Shown piece after piece: positions 8,069 through 15,960 of a DNA stretch of 42,373 nucleotides; positions within the stretch are counted from its first letter, which is position 1; every line of letters starts with the position of its first letter. A program made the translations under genes and the position numbers. Source of the stretch: Bacteroides acidifaciens (GTDB lineage: Bacteria; Bacteroidota; Bacteroidia; Bacteroidales; Bacteroidaceae); the NCBI RefSeq assembly GCF_024623065.1, contig NZ_JANJZR010000035.1, forward strand, positions 1 to 42,373, written 5' to 3'. The notes beneath the pieces are model-generated. The model worked only from the letters and a program-made list of their open reading frames with translations, was not told the origin of the DNA and made no database searches.

Positions 8069-9196
8069 CTACGGTTTTCTTACATTGGAAATAGCATCTT
8101 TATAATCTTTAGATAAGATTTCATCACACTGGTCTGCTACTTGTCTGATAATTGATAATCCTTTTTTCTTAGGAATACGGATGCTTTCTCCAACTACTAA
8201 CATATCTTCAATTGTCGGTTTTCCGTGGTTATTGACGGACGTAGCGTGTTCGCCGTTATATCCGGAACATAAAGTAAGGTCGTAGGCGGGAGCCAAGTGC
8301 CATTTGTTTCTTTTATAGATGAAACTGAAATTCTTGGCATGGTCATCCTTGTTGTCTGTCAAGATGTTGAAAACCATACGTCGAAACATTTCGTCTACTT
8401 GAAGAGGGTCTTGTGTGAGGAATCCGGTAAGGTGTAACAGGGTTTTATAATCTAATCTTGGCTGCAGAATAGATTCATTCAAGAGTGCTCTGGCAGTTGC
8501 AATGTGGATGCGTTGTCCTGCTTCTATATCAAAACGTTTGGTGGCAAAATATTTATCATCCAGCAGCTTGAAATCAGATACGTTAATTCCGCACTGGCGT
8601 GCTATCTCATTATATCGGTACTCCATTAGCCCCATATCTTTAGGGTCGTAAGTATGCCTGAATTTCACCAACCACGAACCTTCGGTATCATGGAAAAGGC
8701 ATTTCGGACGACAGCCACCTGAGTTGCCGCTGTTGAAGTAGAGTATATCTTCGTCTTTATCCGATTTTTCAGACAATACGTCCAATGCCATTTGTTGAAG
8801 GTCATCCAAATCTGGGAGTGACTTTTCTCCTCCGATATAAGTCTCGGGGATATAGCATAATGCTCCCATACCCGAACAACCAATAATGCTTAACCGCTGA
8901 ATAGGGGTTAAATCCATATCGTTCACTCCTTGCTTTTTTAATAGGCGATTCAGTAAGTAGCGACCATATCCATCGGGGAGACTGTCCTCGAAGATGCCGA
9001 AATTACCCCAAAAAGGTTCGGGTTGAGCAATAAATAAATCGGGCTTTAAAGGTAACTCTAACGGAGAGATGGAGAAGCCGTTTGCCAACCATTCTTTATC
9101 ATATTGGAAGGCGCAAAGACGGTTGTCGGGAGTCATGGTTAACTCTCCCACGGTCTGTTCGTGGTAAGTTACCGTTAGCTTATTTATCAATTTCAT
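8069..9196 (-). CDS. hipA: HipA-type serine/threonine kinase toxin
   Basis: Single-chain HipA-family kinase of 375 residues. E. coli HipA phosphorylates glutamyl-tRNA synthetase and halts translation; the target here is unknown. The N-terminal HipA domain covers about residues 1-110. The kinase core has a Gly-rich loop (SGNSGGCRPK), the segment FATKRFDI, the catalytic segment NKDDHAKNFS and the metal-binding APAYDLT. All key catalytic residues appear intact, so it is probably active. It overlaps the antitoxin gene by 17 nt, as expected for coupled toxin-antitoxin translation. At 375 residues it is a little shorter than E. coli HipA (440). Confidence 0.88.
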   Translation of the reverse strand: MKLINKLTVTYHEQTVGELTMTPDNRLCAFQYDKEWLANGFSISPLELPLKPDLFIAQPEPFWGNFGIFEDSLPDGYGRYLLNRLLKKQGVNDMDLTPIQRLSIIGCSGMGALCYIPETYIGGEKSLPDLDDLQQMALDVLSEKSDKDEDILYFNSGNSGGCRPKCLFHDTEGSWLVKFRHTYDPKDMGLMEYRYNEIARQCGINVSDFKLLDDKYFATKRFDIEAGQRIHIATARALLNESILQPRLDYKTLLHLTGFLTQDPLQVDEMFRRMVFNILTDNKDDHAKNFSFIYKRNKWHLAPAYDLTLCSGYNGEHATSVNNHGKPTIEDMLVVGESIRIPKKKGLSIIRQVADQCDEILSKDYKDAISNVRKP

Positions 9197-9506
9197 TACG
9201 CCCTCTCTTTCTGTTTTTGTTTCGGTTAATAGTATCCAACTCTTCCATAGTGTTATAAAGTGGCTCTGCTAGCAGCCCTTTGATGGCTTTAGAATAGCCT
9301 AATGCTTTTGCCAGCGCCACGTACGAAGCCAAAGATATGGTATGCTTTTGTTCGAACTTTGCGATTGTTGGCACAGGAACTCCGCTCAATATGGATAAAG
9401 CATCCCTTGACAGACCTTTTTCTAATCGGCGTTGTTGAAGATTTTGCGCTAATATAGTCAGCAATTCTTCCGGGGTATCTATGTCGAAATTGTAAAGCAA
9501 AGGCAT
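9180..9506 (-). CDS. hipB: HipB-type XRE antitoxin
   Basis: DNA-binding protein of 108 residues. It has an XRE/Cro helix-turn-helix at about residues 20-75 (motif LSRDALSILSGVPVPTIAKF) and a Lys/Arg-rich C-terminus. It precedes and overlaps hipA, so it is the likely antitoxin and autorepressor. HipB proteins repress by binding dyads across their promoter; a short TATC-T-GATA palindrome at 9555-9563 touches the -7 region and could be part of an operator. Confidence 0.85.
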   Translation of the reverse strand: MPLLYNFDIDTPEELLTILAQNLQQRRLEKGLSRDALSILSGVPVPTIAKFEQKHTISLASYVALAKALGYSKAIKGLLAEPLYNTMEELDTINRNKNRKRGRNEIDK

Positions 9507-9563
9507 ATTATTGTATCTGTTAATTTTGTTTTATGCTATTATCGAATATTATTATATCTGATA

Positions 9564-9595
9564 CAAAGATAATCTTGCTGTTTGAGTTTTCCAAA
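9564..9595 (-). promoter_or_regulatory. hipBA promoter
   Basis: On the minus strand, -33 TTTG (9595-9592), a 20-nt spacer and -7 TATCTTTG (9571-9564) fit the Bacteroides consensus closely. The start codon of hipB lies about 58 nt downstream. Confidence 0.7.
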
Positions 9596-9660
9596 TAAAT
9601 CAGATGCTATTTAGCAATTTGCAGGGTATGATATGGGTATTAGGCTTAACTATTTGATTA

Positions 9661-9729
9661 TAAACTCTGCCACATTTTTGTATTTCCCTCTATAATACTT
9701 AAAAGTAATACAAAAATGTGGCAAGTTTA
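9661..9729. repeat. 23-bp inverted repeat at the 3' end of the isomerase-like gene
   Basis: The left arm at 9661-9684 and right arm at 9707-9729 share the perfect 17-mer TGCCACATTTTTGTATT and the outer TAAACT. The arms differ only by one inserted C. The loop is 22 nt. The right arm overlaps the stop codon of the minus-strand gene at 9727. It could serve as a terminator for that gene, although it is AT-rich, or as a protein-binding site between it and hipBA. Confidence 0.6.
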
Positions 9730-10962
9730 TTCGGTTCGTTTGCAGGCATTTGCCAGGAAGAACTCGTTCAATGCATCTTCATAGTTTCCATGAACCAGAA
9801 TATGGTGATTGCCCAATGGATTCTTCAGGAAGTATTCAGCCGGAGTATTCATGCGGATGCGTACTTGTGTACGGCACATATTGATATAATTCGTATTTTC
9901 GGATAATGTCCCGGTAGACAGATAATATTCGTCCAGACATTCGCCGCCGCACTTTATGATAGTAACGTCTCCTGTCGGGAGCAATCCCTGGATGGCAATT
10001 CCTTTTTCCGTTTCGAAATGATTGCGGATAATATACCTTTCCGTTTGTTTGAGCCCGATGGTACAGTGAGCCAATATAAGTTCGTTGGTACGTGCATTAA
10101 TCATGGAAGGGTTTGCCATGAATCCGTCTTTTCCGGTCAGTGACTTCACGGCGAGCAGGGTGAATATGGATTGAAGGTCACCTTCGCAGCCCGCCATTAT
10201 TCCATCGTCGTTTAGCAAGGACAATGCCAGACAGCCGGTAGTGTCGATTTGCTCAATCAGTCTGAAGCAACTCAATGTCAGTGCTTCCAGTTTCTCTTCC
10301 TCGCATACCTTCTTGATAGCTCGGTATAGCCGCATCGCTTTGATGATATCTTCGGGAGTTCCCTCGCGGCAGGCAAGAGCTTGCGAAGCGACTGCGGCAC
10401 AGGAAGCACCTACCTGTTCATCCGTGATTTGTTGAAAATGTTCATAAATCCGTTCCAACGGAATGTCTATGTATTCGATACCCCAACGGCGTTTTGCCAG
10501 CAGATAGTCAACATTACTGGCAACCAGCCAGGATGAAGGAGTTCCGATGACTCCGATACGTTTGCCGAATAAGGAACGTTGTGCTCGGAAATTATTATAA
10601 AGTGTATGGATACGCAAGATGATAGCTGGTAGTTCACCATGTAGAATCTCACTTTTCATTCCACGTCCTCGCAACCATGTGGAGATTTCCAATGCGGCAG
10701 CAAGAGAGTTTTGCATGCCGTCTGCCAATAAAATGGCAGGGCGGGGAAGGCGTTCGAAATGTTGTATGACCAGTCTTTCCACCCCACCAGTAGCAATAAA
10801 AATGATTTTGAAATCATCACTACTCAGCTTGTCCATATCTTGATAATCAACAAACTTTACGGTATAATATTTTTCAATTTCGCTTAAAATAGCTTCGTGT
10901 GAGCTACGTAGCGAAACTTGTTTGTGAAGGATTGAGGCGAATGAGATAAGGTGTATGGTCAT
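9727..10962 (-). CDS. FucI/AraA-like fold protein, function unknown
   Basis: Protein of 411 residues without membrane segments. The overall pattern resembles the L-fucose/L-arabinose isomerase superfamily: a first alpha/beta domain, a second domain with GKRIGVIGTPSSW at about residues 135-147, and a C-terminal domain with an acidic-rich middle (CEGDLQS, INARTNELILAHCTIG). I cannot confirm the metal-binding residues of a true isomerase. It stands alone between hipBA and a divergent aminotransferase and has no sugar-catabolism neighbours. It may be a non-catalytic or re-purposed relative. The call is a fold-level impression. Confidence 0.5.
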   Translation of the reverse strand: MTIHLISFASILHKQVSLRSSHEAILSEIEKYYTVKFVDYQDMDKLSSDDFKIIFIATGGVERLVIQHFERLPRPAILLADGMQNSLAAALEISTWLRGRGMKSEILHGELPAIILRIHTLYNNFRAQRSLFGKRIGVIGTPSSWLVASNVDYLLAKRRWGIEYIDIPLERIYEHFQQITDEQVGASCAAVASQALACREGTPEDIIKAMRLYRAIKKVCEEEKLEALTLSCFRLIEQIDTTGCLALSLLNDDGIMAGCEGDLQSIFTLLAVKSLTGKDGFMANPSMINARTNELILAHCTIGLKQTERYIIRNHFETEKGIAIQGLLPTGDVTIIKCGGECLDEYYLSTGTLSENTNYINMCRTQVRIRMNTPAEYFLKNPLGNHHILVHGNYEDALNEFFLANACKRTE

Positions 10963-10991
10963 TATGATATTGTTTTAAGTTTTCTGTGTTA

Positions 10992-10999
10992 CAAATGTA
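10992..10999 (-). promoter_or_regulatory. -7 element for the isomerase-like gene
   Basis: TACATTTG on the minus strand, 30 nt upstream of the start codon at 10962. No clear -33 element. Confidence 0.45.
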
Positions 11000-11083
11000 T
11001 AGCTTTCTTTTCATAAAACCATAACGATTTTAACCTTGCTAAGGTTTTTAAAGTTTTTATGTCTCTGTATTCAAATTATTGCG

Positions 11084-11091
11084 TACATTTG
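11084..11091 (+). promoter_or_regulatory. -7 element for the aminotransferase operon
   Basis: TACATTTG matches TAnnTTTG and lies 53 nt before the start codon at 11144. The -33 region is only T-rich. A small hairpin (AACCTT / AAGGTT, 11032-11046) lies just upstream. Confidence 0.5.
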
Positions 11092-11143
11092 CAGCTCCAA
11101 GTAGATAAAGTAAATAGTAATTAAGTAATTTGTAGTTAAAATT

Positions 11144-12343
11144 ATGCCAACTATATCCATTCGCGGAAATGAGATGCCTGCATCTCCTATCAGAAAACTG
11201 GCTCCTTTGGCAGACGCTGCCAAGCAACGCGGAGTCCATGTATTTCACCTGAACATCGGACAGCCTGACCTGCCCACTCCTCAGGCCGCGATTGACGCGA
11301 TACGCAACATTGACCGCAAGGTGCTGGAGTACAGCCCCAGCGCAGGTTACCGTAGCTATCGCGAAAAACTGGTAGGATATTATGCAAAGTTCAATATCAA
11401 CCTGACGGCAGACGATATAATCATTACATCGGGTGGTTCGGAAGCGGTATTGTTTTCTTTCCTTTCCTGCCTGAATCCGGGGGACGAGATTATTGTTCCG
11501 GAACCGGCTTATGCCAACTATATGGCATTCGCCATCTCTGCCGGAGCGAAGATTCGCACTATTGCCACGACTATCGAAGAGGGTTTCTCACTTCCGAAAG
11601 TGGAGAAATTTGAAGAGCTGATAAATGAACGCACCAAAGCGATACTGATTTGCAATCCGAATAACCCGACCGGTTATCTGTACACCCGTCGCGAGATGAA
11701 TCAGATTCGTGACTTGGTGAAGAAGTATGATTTGTTCCTTTTCTCTGACGAAGTATATCGTGAGTTTATCTATACCGGTTCTCCTTATATCTCTGCCTGC
11801 CATTTGGAAGGCATCGAGAATAATGTGGTACTGATTGATTCCGTTTCGAAACGTTATTCGGAATGTGGAATCCGTATCGGTGCGCTGATTACCAAGAACA
11901 AAGAGATACGTGACGCTGTTATGAAGTTCTGCCAGGCTCGTCTGAGTCCCCCTTTGATTGGACAGATTGCTGCTGAGGCTTCATTGGATGCTCCGGAAGA
12001 GTATTCGCGCGAGACGTATGATGAGTACGTGGAACGTCGTAAATGCCTGATTGACGGCTTGAACCGTATTCCGGGTGTTTATTCTCCAATTCCGATGGGC
12101 GCTTTCTATACAGTGGCAAAACTTCCGGTAGATGATTCGGACAAGTTCTGTGCCTGGTGCCTTTCGGACTTCGAATACGAAGGACAGACGGTATTCATGG
12201 CTCCGGCTTCCGGTTTCTATACGACTCCGGGTTCCGGCATCAACGAAGTCCGTATCGCTTACGTGTTGAAGAAAGAAGATTTAACCCGTGCGCTTTTTGT
12301 CTTGCAGAAGGCTTTGGAAGCGTATCCGGGAAGAGTGGATTAA
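11144..12343 (+). CDS. PLP-dependent class I aminotransferase
   Basis: Cytosolic enzyme of 399 residues that moves amino groups between an amino acid and a 2-oxo acid using pyridoxal phosphate. Typical motifs are present in order: GQPDLPTP near residue 42, the PLP-phosphate segment GGSEAV, NPNNPTG, the aspartate of FSDEVYRE, and the Schiff-base lysine in DSVSKRYSECG. The pattern suits the aspartate/aromatic aminotransferase group (fold type I), but the substrate cannot be told from sequence alone. A LolC/E-like permease gene follows after 30 nt, probably in the same transcript. Confidence 0.88.
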   Translation: MPTISIRGNEMPASPIRKLAPLADAAKQRGVHVFHLNIGQPDLPTPQAAIDAIRNIDRKVLEYSPSAGYRSYREKLVGYYAKFNINLTADDIIITSGGSEAVLFSFLSCLNPGDEIIVPEPAYANYMAFAISAGAKIRTIATTIEEGFSLPKVEKFEELINERTKAILICNPNNPTGYLYTRREMNQIRDLVKKYDLFLFSDEVYREFIYTGSPYISACHLEGIENNVVLIDSVSKRYSECGIRIGALITKNKEIRDAVMKFCQARLSPPLIGQIAAEASLDAPEEYSRETYDEYVERRKCLIDGLNRIPGVYSPIPMGAFYTVAKLPVDDSDKFCAWCLSDFEYEGQTVFMAPASGFYTTPGSGINEVRIAYVLKKEDLTRALFVLQKALEAYPGRVD

Positions 12344-12373
12344 TCTTAATCACTAACCGTTAATCACTAGAAA

Positions 12374-13618
12374 TTGTCTCTGTCACTTTTCATAGCCCGG
12401 CGTATCTATCGTGAAAGCGATGGCGGAAAGCAGGTGTCACGTCCTGCGGTCCTCATTGCCATGGCGGGTATTGCTATCGGGCTGGCTGTGATGATTATTG
12501 CTGTGGCGGTGGTCATCGGGTTTAAAAGTGAAGTACGGAATAAAGTCATTGGATTCGGTTCGCATATCCAGATTACCAATCTGGATGCGGCGAGTTCTTA
12601 TGAGACTCATCCGGTTATGGTAGGGGATAGCATGATGGCAGCCCTTGCCGCCTATCCTGAAATAAGCCATGTGCAGCGTTTTTCTACTAAACTGGGCATG
12701 ATTAAGACGGATGATGCTTTTCAGGGCATGGTGCTGAAAGGTGTCGGTCCGGAATTTGACCCTCGTTTCATGCAAGAGTATCTGCTGGAAGGCGAGATTC
12801 CCGTTTTCAGTGATTCGGTTTCCAGCAATCAAGTGCTTATCTCCAAGGCTTTGGCTACGAAGATGAAGTTGAAACTGGGAGATAAGATATATACTTATTA
12901 TATACAAGACGATGTCCGTGCGCGTCGGTTGACTATTGCCGGAATTTATCAGACAAATTTCTCCGAATACGATAACCTCTTTTTATTGACTGACTTGAAT
13001 CTGGTGAACCGCTTGAACGGCTGGAAACCGGAGCAGGTGACCGGGGTGGAACTTCAAGTGAAGGATTATGATAAGCTCGAAGATACAACGTATGAAATAG
13101 CGGTCGATACTGATAACCAACAGGATGAACTGGGGGGCGTGTATTATGTGCGTAACATCGAACAGTTGAATCCCCAGATATTCGCATGGCTTGATTTGTT
13201 GGACTTGAATGTGTGGGTGATTCTGATTCTGATGGTAGGCGTTGCCGGCTTTACTATGATTTCCGGGCTGCTGATTATCATTATCGAACGCACGAATATG
13301 ATTGGTATCCTGAAGGCTTTGGGAGCGAATAACTTTACGATTCGCAAGACCTTCCTCTGGTTTGCTGTTTTCCTGATAGGCAAAGGCATGCTTTGGGGAA
13401 ATGTTATCGGGCTGGCGTTCTGTATCCTGCAAGCCCAGTTCGGTATTTTCAGGCTCGACCCGGAGACGTATTATGTAGATACTGTCCCGGTTTCTTTCAA
13501 TATCCTGCTTTTCCTTCTGATTAATATCGGTACATTACTGGCTGCCGTCTTGATGCTGATAGGTCCCTCGTTCCTGATTACCAAAATCAATCCGGCTAGC
13601 TCTATGAGATACGAATAA
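12374..13618 (+). CDS. LolC/LolE-like ABC transporter permease
   Basis: Inner-membrane protein of 414 residues with one N-terminal membrane segment (about 25-50), a large periplasmic MacB-PCD domain (about 52-260) and three C-terminal FtsX-type segments (about 275-300, 325-350, 378-402). This matches LolC/LolE, which with the ATPase LolD release lipoproteins from the inner membrane. The start is taken as TTG at 12374, because no ATG precedes the conserved LSLFIARRIY segment. No LolD gene is adjacent; the ATPase at 23960 belongs to a different operon. Confidence 0.82.
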   Translation: MSLSLFIARRIYRESDGGKQVSRPAVLIAMAGIAIGLAVMIIAVAVVIGFKSEVRNKVIGFGSHIQITNLDAASSYETHPVMVGDSMMAALAAYPEISHVQRFSTKLGMIKTDDAFQGMVLKGVGPEFDPRFMQEYLLEGEIPVFSDSVSSNQVLISKALATKMKLKLGDKIYTYYIQDDVRARRLTIAGIYQTNFSEYDNLFLLTDLNLVNRLNGWKPEQVTGVELQVKDYDKLEDTTYEIAVDTDNQQDELGGVYYVRNIEQLNPQIFAWLDLLDLNVWVILILMVGVAGFTMISGLLIIIIERTNMIGILKALGANNFTIRKTFLWFAVFLIGKGMLWGNVIGLAFCILQAQFGIFRLDPETYYVDTVPVSFNILLFLLINIGTLLAAVLMLIGPSFLITKINPASSMRYE

Positions 13619-13654
13619 CTTTCTAATCTGAGTCTTTGGGGATGCTTTCTTAAT

Positions 13655-14827
13655 TTATCTTCTCATAAAATCCCCTTTGCCACGGAAGAAACGGCACAGC
13701 TTGAATTTTAATGATTGCATTGGTTGGAGAATATCGAATACAGGTAATGAGAAATAATACTTCCTGTTGCCACCCATTTCTTTGGCCGTCTGATTGATGA
13801 TAATGGCTTGCACGGTGTAGCGAATCAGCCAAAGCAACAACGCAATGCCTGCTGCTAACCATTGGAAGTTGAGGATGCCGAATACGATACCAGTGATGCA
13901 GGCAACGTAGAATAACAAGCGTGAAAAGGTTTCAAAGCCTAATAAGTAACGTTGTGCTCCGCGGTAAAAGTGTGAGGTGGCTACATAACTGACTTTTTCT
14001 TCTTTCCAGTCTTTATAACGGTAAACGGGTTGTATCCGCATGGTTGCGTTGAAGTCCGTTTCTACGCGGGTATTGGAGTTGTTTCCCGTCTGGTTGACGA
14101 AGAGGTCATCTTCTCCACGTTGAAGGTTCAGGTATTTGGAATACCCTTTCTGTTTGAAGAATAATTCTTTGCGGTAAGCCATATTGCGTCCGATGCCCAT
14201 GTATGGTTTTCCGGCCAAGGCGAAGCCCAGGTAACGTAATGATTGGAAAAAGGTGTCGAATGCGACACGTTTGTGCAACCAGCCTTTGGTGCGGTCGTAG
14301 CCACTGTATCCCAATACGATTTGAGTTTGCGAAGTGAAGTTGCGTGCCATCAGTTTCAGCCATTGGTTGCTTGCGGGCAGGCAGTTTGTCTCCGTGAACA
14401 CGAGCCAGTCGTGTTTGCTGGCCTTGATGCCTAAGGTCAGAGCCAGTTTCTTATGGCTGATATAACGTGCGCTGTCCGGTGTGAAGCTGTGGTAGAGATG
14501 AGGATATTTCTCTTCCATATATCCCAGTACATCTTCTGTCTCGTCGGTGGAAGCGTCATTGATGACAATGACTTCAAACTGTGGGTAATCCTGTTCCAAG
14601 ATAGCCGGAAGGACTTTGCGCAGGTTATCAGCTTCGTTGCGTGCACAAATGATAACGGAAAGTGGCGGTAATTCCCGAGTGAAGTGAGTTTCTTCTTTAC
14701 GTACTGCTTTGTTGCGTAGATGTATCCGGTTGTATAATCCCAGATAGTAAATAAGCTGAATGATAAAAAGAATCCCTGCCGCTGATAACACAATCAGTTC
14801 GACAGGATTGAATGTAAATGCTTCCAT
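13655..14827 (-). CDS. Membrane glycosyltransferase, family 2
   Basis: Protein of 390 residues. A membrane segment lies at about residues 10-30. The GT-A catalytic domain follows, with SVIICARNEADNL (about 54-66) and the nucleotide-binding aspartates of VINDASTDET. An acidic motif RGEDDLFVN lies at about residues 240-250, and two or three membrane segments lie near the C-terminus. It transfers a sugar from an activated donor to an unknown acceptor, probably at the inner membrane for cell-surface glycan or lipid. It runs convergent with the LolC/E-like gene, with only 36 nt between stop codons. Confidence 0.85.
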   Translation of the reverse strand: MEAFTFNPVELIVLSAAGILFIIQLIYYLGLYNRIHLRNKAVRKEETHFTRELPPLSVIICARNEADNLRKVLPAILEQDYPQFEVIVINDASTDETEDVLGYMEEKYPHLYHSFTPDSARYISHKKLALTLGIKASKHDWLVFTETNCLPASNQWLKLMARNFTSQTQIVLGYSGYDRTKGWLHKRVAFDTFFQSLRYLGFALAGKPYMGIGRNMAYRKELFFKQKGYSKYLNLQRGEDDLFVNQTGNNSNTRVETDFNATMRIQPVYRYKDWKEEKVSYVATSHFYRGAQRYLLGFETFSRLLFYVACITGIVFGILNFQWLAAGIALLLWLIRYTVQAIIINQTAKEMGGNRKYYFSLPVFDILQPMQSLKFKLCRFFRGKGDFMRR

Positions 14828-14853
14828 GAATTATAGTGTCGTTTTTACGCTCA

Positions 14854-14861
14854 CAAAAGTA
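14854..14861 (-). promoter_or_regulatory. -7 element for the glycosyltransferase gene
   Basis: TACTTTTG on the minus strand, 27 nt upstream of the start codon at 14827, fits TAnnTTTG. The gene therefore probably has its own promoter downstream of the AI-2E-family gene. Confidence 0.45.
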
Positions 14862-14882
14862 CGCATTTTTTCGATAGTTCTT

Positions 14883-15902
14883 TCATTTTAGAAGAAGCTT
14901 ATTTCGCGAATCCAGATATTCTTTTTTGAACATATCGACCAAAAGGAAGAATAGCGATAGCAACAGCGGCCCGAAAATGACTCCCATAAACCCGAATATT
15001 GGCAAACCGATGACTACGCCGAAAATAGTGATGAGCGGATGTATGTCTGCCATCTTCTTTTGGAGGATAAACCGGATAAGATTATCGGATTGGGAAATGA
15101 CTATGGCGCCATACGCAAACAGACCGATTGCATTGAACCAGTCGCCCGTCAGGGCAAAATAGACAGATACCGGAATCCATACCAATGCAGTACCTACCAT
15201 CGGAATAATAGTGGCGAAGCAAGTGAAGAAGCCCAAAAGCCATATATTGGGGGCGTCGAAGATGAGGTAACCTATCATCGCGACCCCTCCCTGGATAACT
15301 GCCAGCAGAGGGATGCCTATGGCATTGGAACGCACAATCATAAATATCTCATTTGTTACTTCCTGCGTATTTTTGTCATTGAAGGGAAGGATGTCATCAA
15401 TGTAAGCTTCCATTTTTCTTCCACCCATGAGCATGAAATAAAGGATGAATATCATGACGAACAGGTTGATAGCGAGGCTGCTGATACTGCCCATGATAAT
15501 TTGCCCGATACGTGGTGCTAAAGAAATGAGGAATGACAATGTATCGTTACCCAAAACGTCGTATCCGGTTTTTGTCTTGATGGCTTCTGCGGTTTGCTGG
15601 ATTGGCCCGATAAAGGTTTGAGGGTCAAGATTAATGTTCTTCAGTAAGTCGACGAGTAGCCATACCGTCAGCCCCACGGGAACTAGAAAAACGAGAATTG
15701 TTTCTACGATAATCAATAGTGCGGCAATGCTGCGTTTCATATTTTTCTTGTTCAACAGGTAGCCCATTTGCCCGCGTACAAGAATATAAATGGTAAGTGC
15801 GCCCAGCAATCCCCCCATAAAAGGAGTGATTTGTCGGAAAATAATGACTCCCATTAATAATATAATGACAATGAGTGAATATCTCCAGTATTTTTCTTTC
15901 AT
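14883..15902 (-). CDS. AI-2E family transporter (UPF0118)
   Basis: Polytopic inner-membrane protein of 339 residues with about seven or eight hydrophobic segments, including paired N-terminal helices. The C-terminal conserved run HPLITIFGVVIGLPIFGFMG marks the AI-2E/PerM family. Members include the E. coli AI-2 exporter TqsA and Na+/H+ antiporter-like proteins, so the substrate is uncertain. The start codon lies inside an inverted repeat (15900-15948), which might limit translation. Confidence 0.85.
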   Translation of the reverse strand: MKEKYWRYSLIVIILLMGVIIFRQITPFMGGLLGALTIYILVRGQMGYLLNKKNMKRSIAALLIIVETILVFLVPVGLTVWLLVDLLKNINLDPQTFIGPIQQTAEAIKTKTGYDVLGNDTLSFLISLAPRIGQIIMGSISSLAINLFVMIFILYFMLMGGRKMEAYIDDILPFNDKNTQEVTNEIFMIVRSNAIGIPLLAVIQGGVAMIGYLIFDAPNIWLLGFFTCFATIIPMVGTALVWIPVSVYFALTGDWFNAIGLFAYGAIVISQSDNLIRFILQKKMADIHPLITIFGVVIGLPIFGFMGVIFGPLLLSLFFLLVDMFKKEYLDSRNKLLLK

Positions 15903-15948
15903 GCTTTTTATGTAATAAGTTCTTTACACAATAACACATAAAAGCATG
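15900..15948 (-). repeat. Inverted repeat covering the AI-2E-family start codon
   Basis: Plus-strand arms CATGCTTTTTATGT (15900-15913) and ACATAAAAGCATG (15936-15948) are complementary except for one extra T. In the minus-strand transcript the ATG of the transporter is within the 3' arm. It could act as a weak terminator for the upstream kinase gene or mask the start codon. Confidence 0.5.
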
Positions 15949-15960
15949 AAACGGTTTGTT

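Noticed and set aside
9661..9729. Invertible promoter switch of the Bacteroides type
   Set aside because: The interval between the arms is only 22 bp, too short to hold a promoter, and no invertase gene is nearby.
12374..13618. Assignment of the permease as a partner of the ATPase at 23960
   Set aside because: They are 10 kb apart in different operons, and that ATPase is translationally coupled to its own permease.
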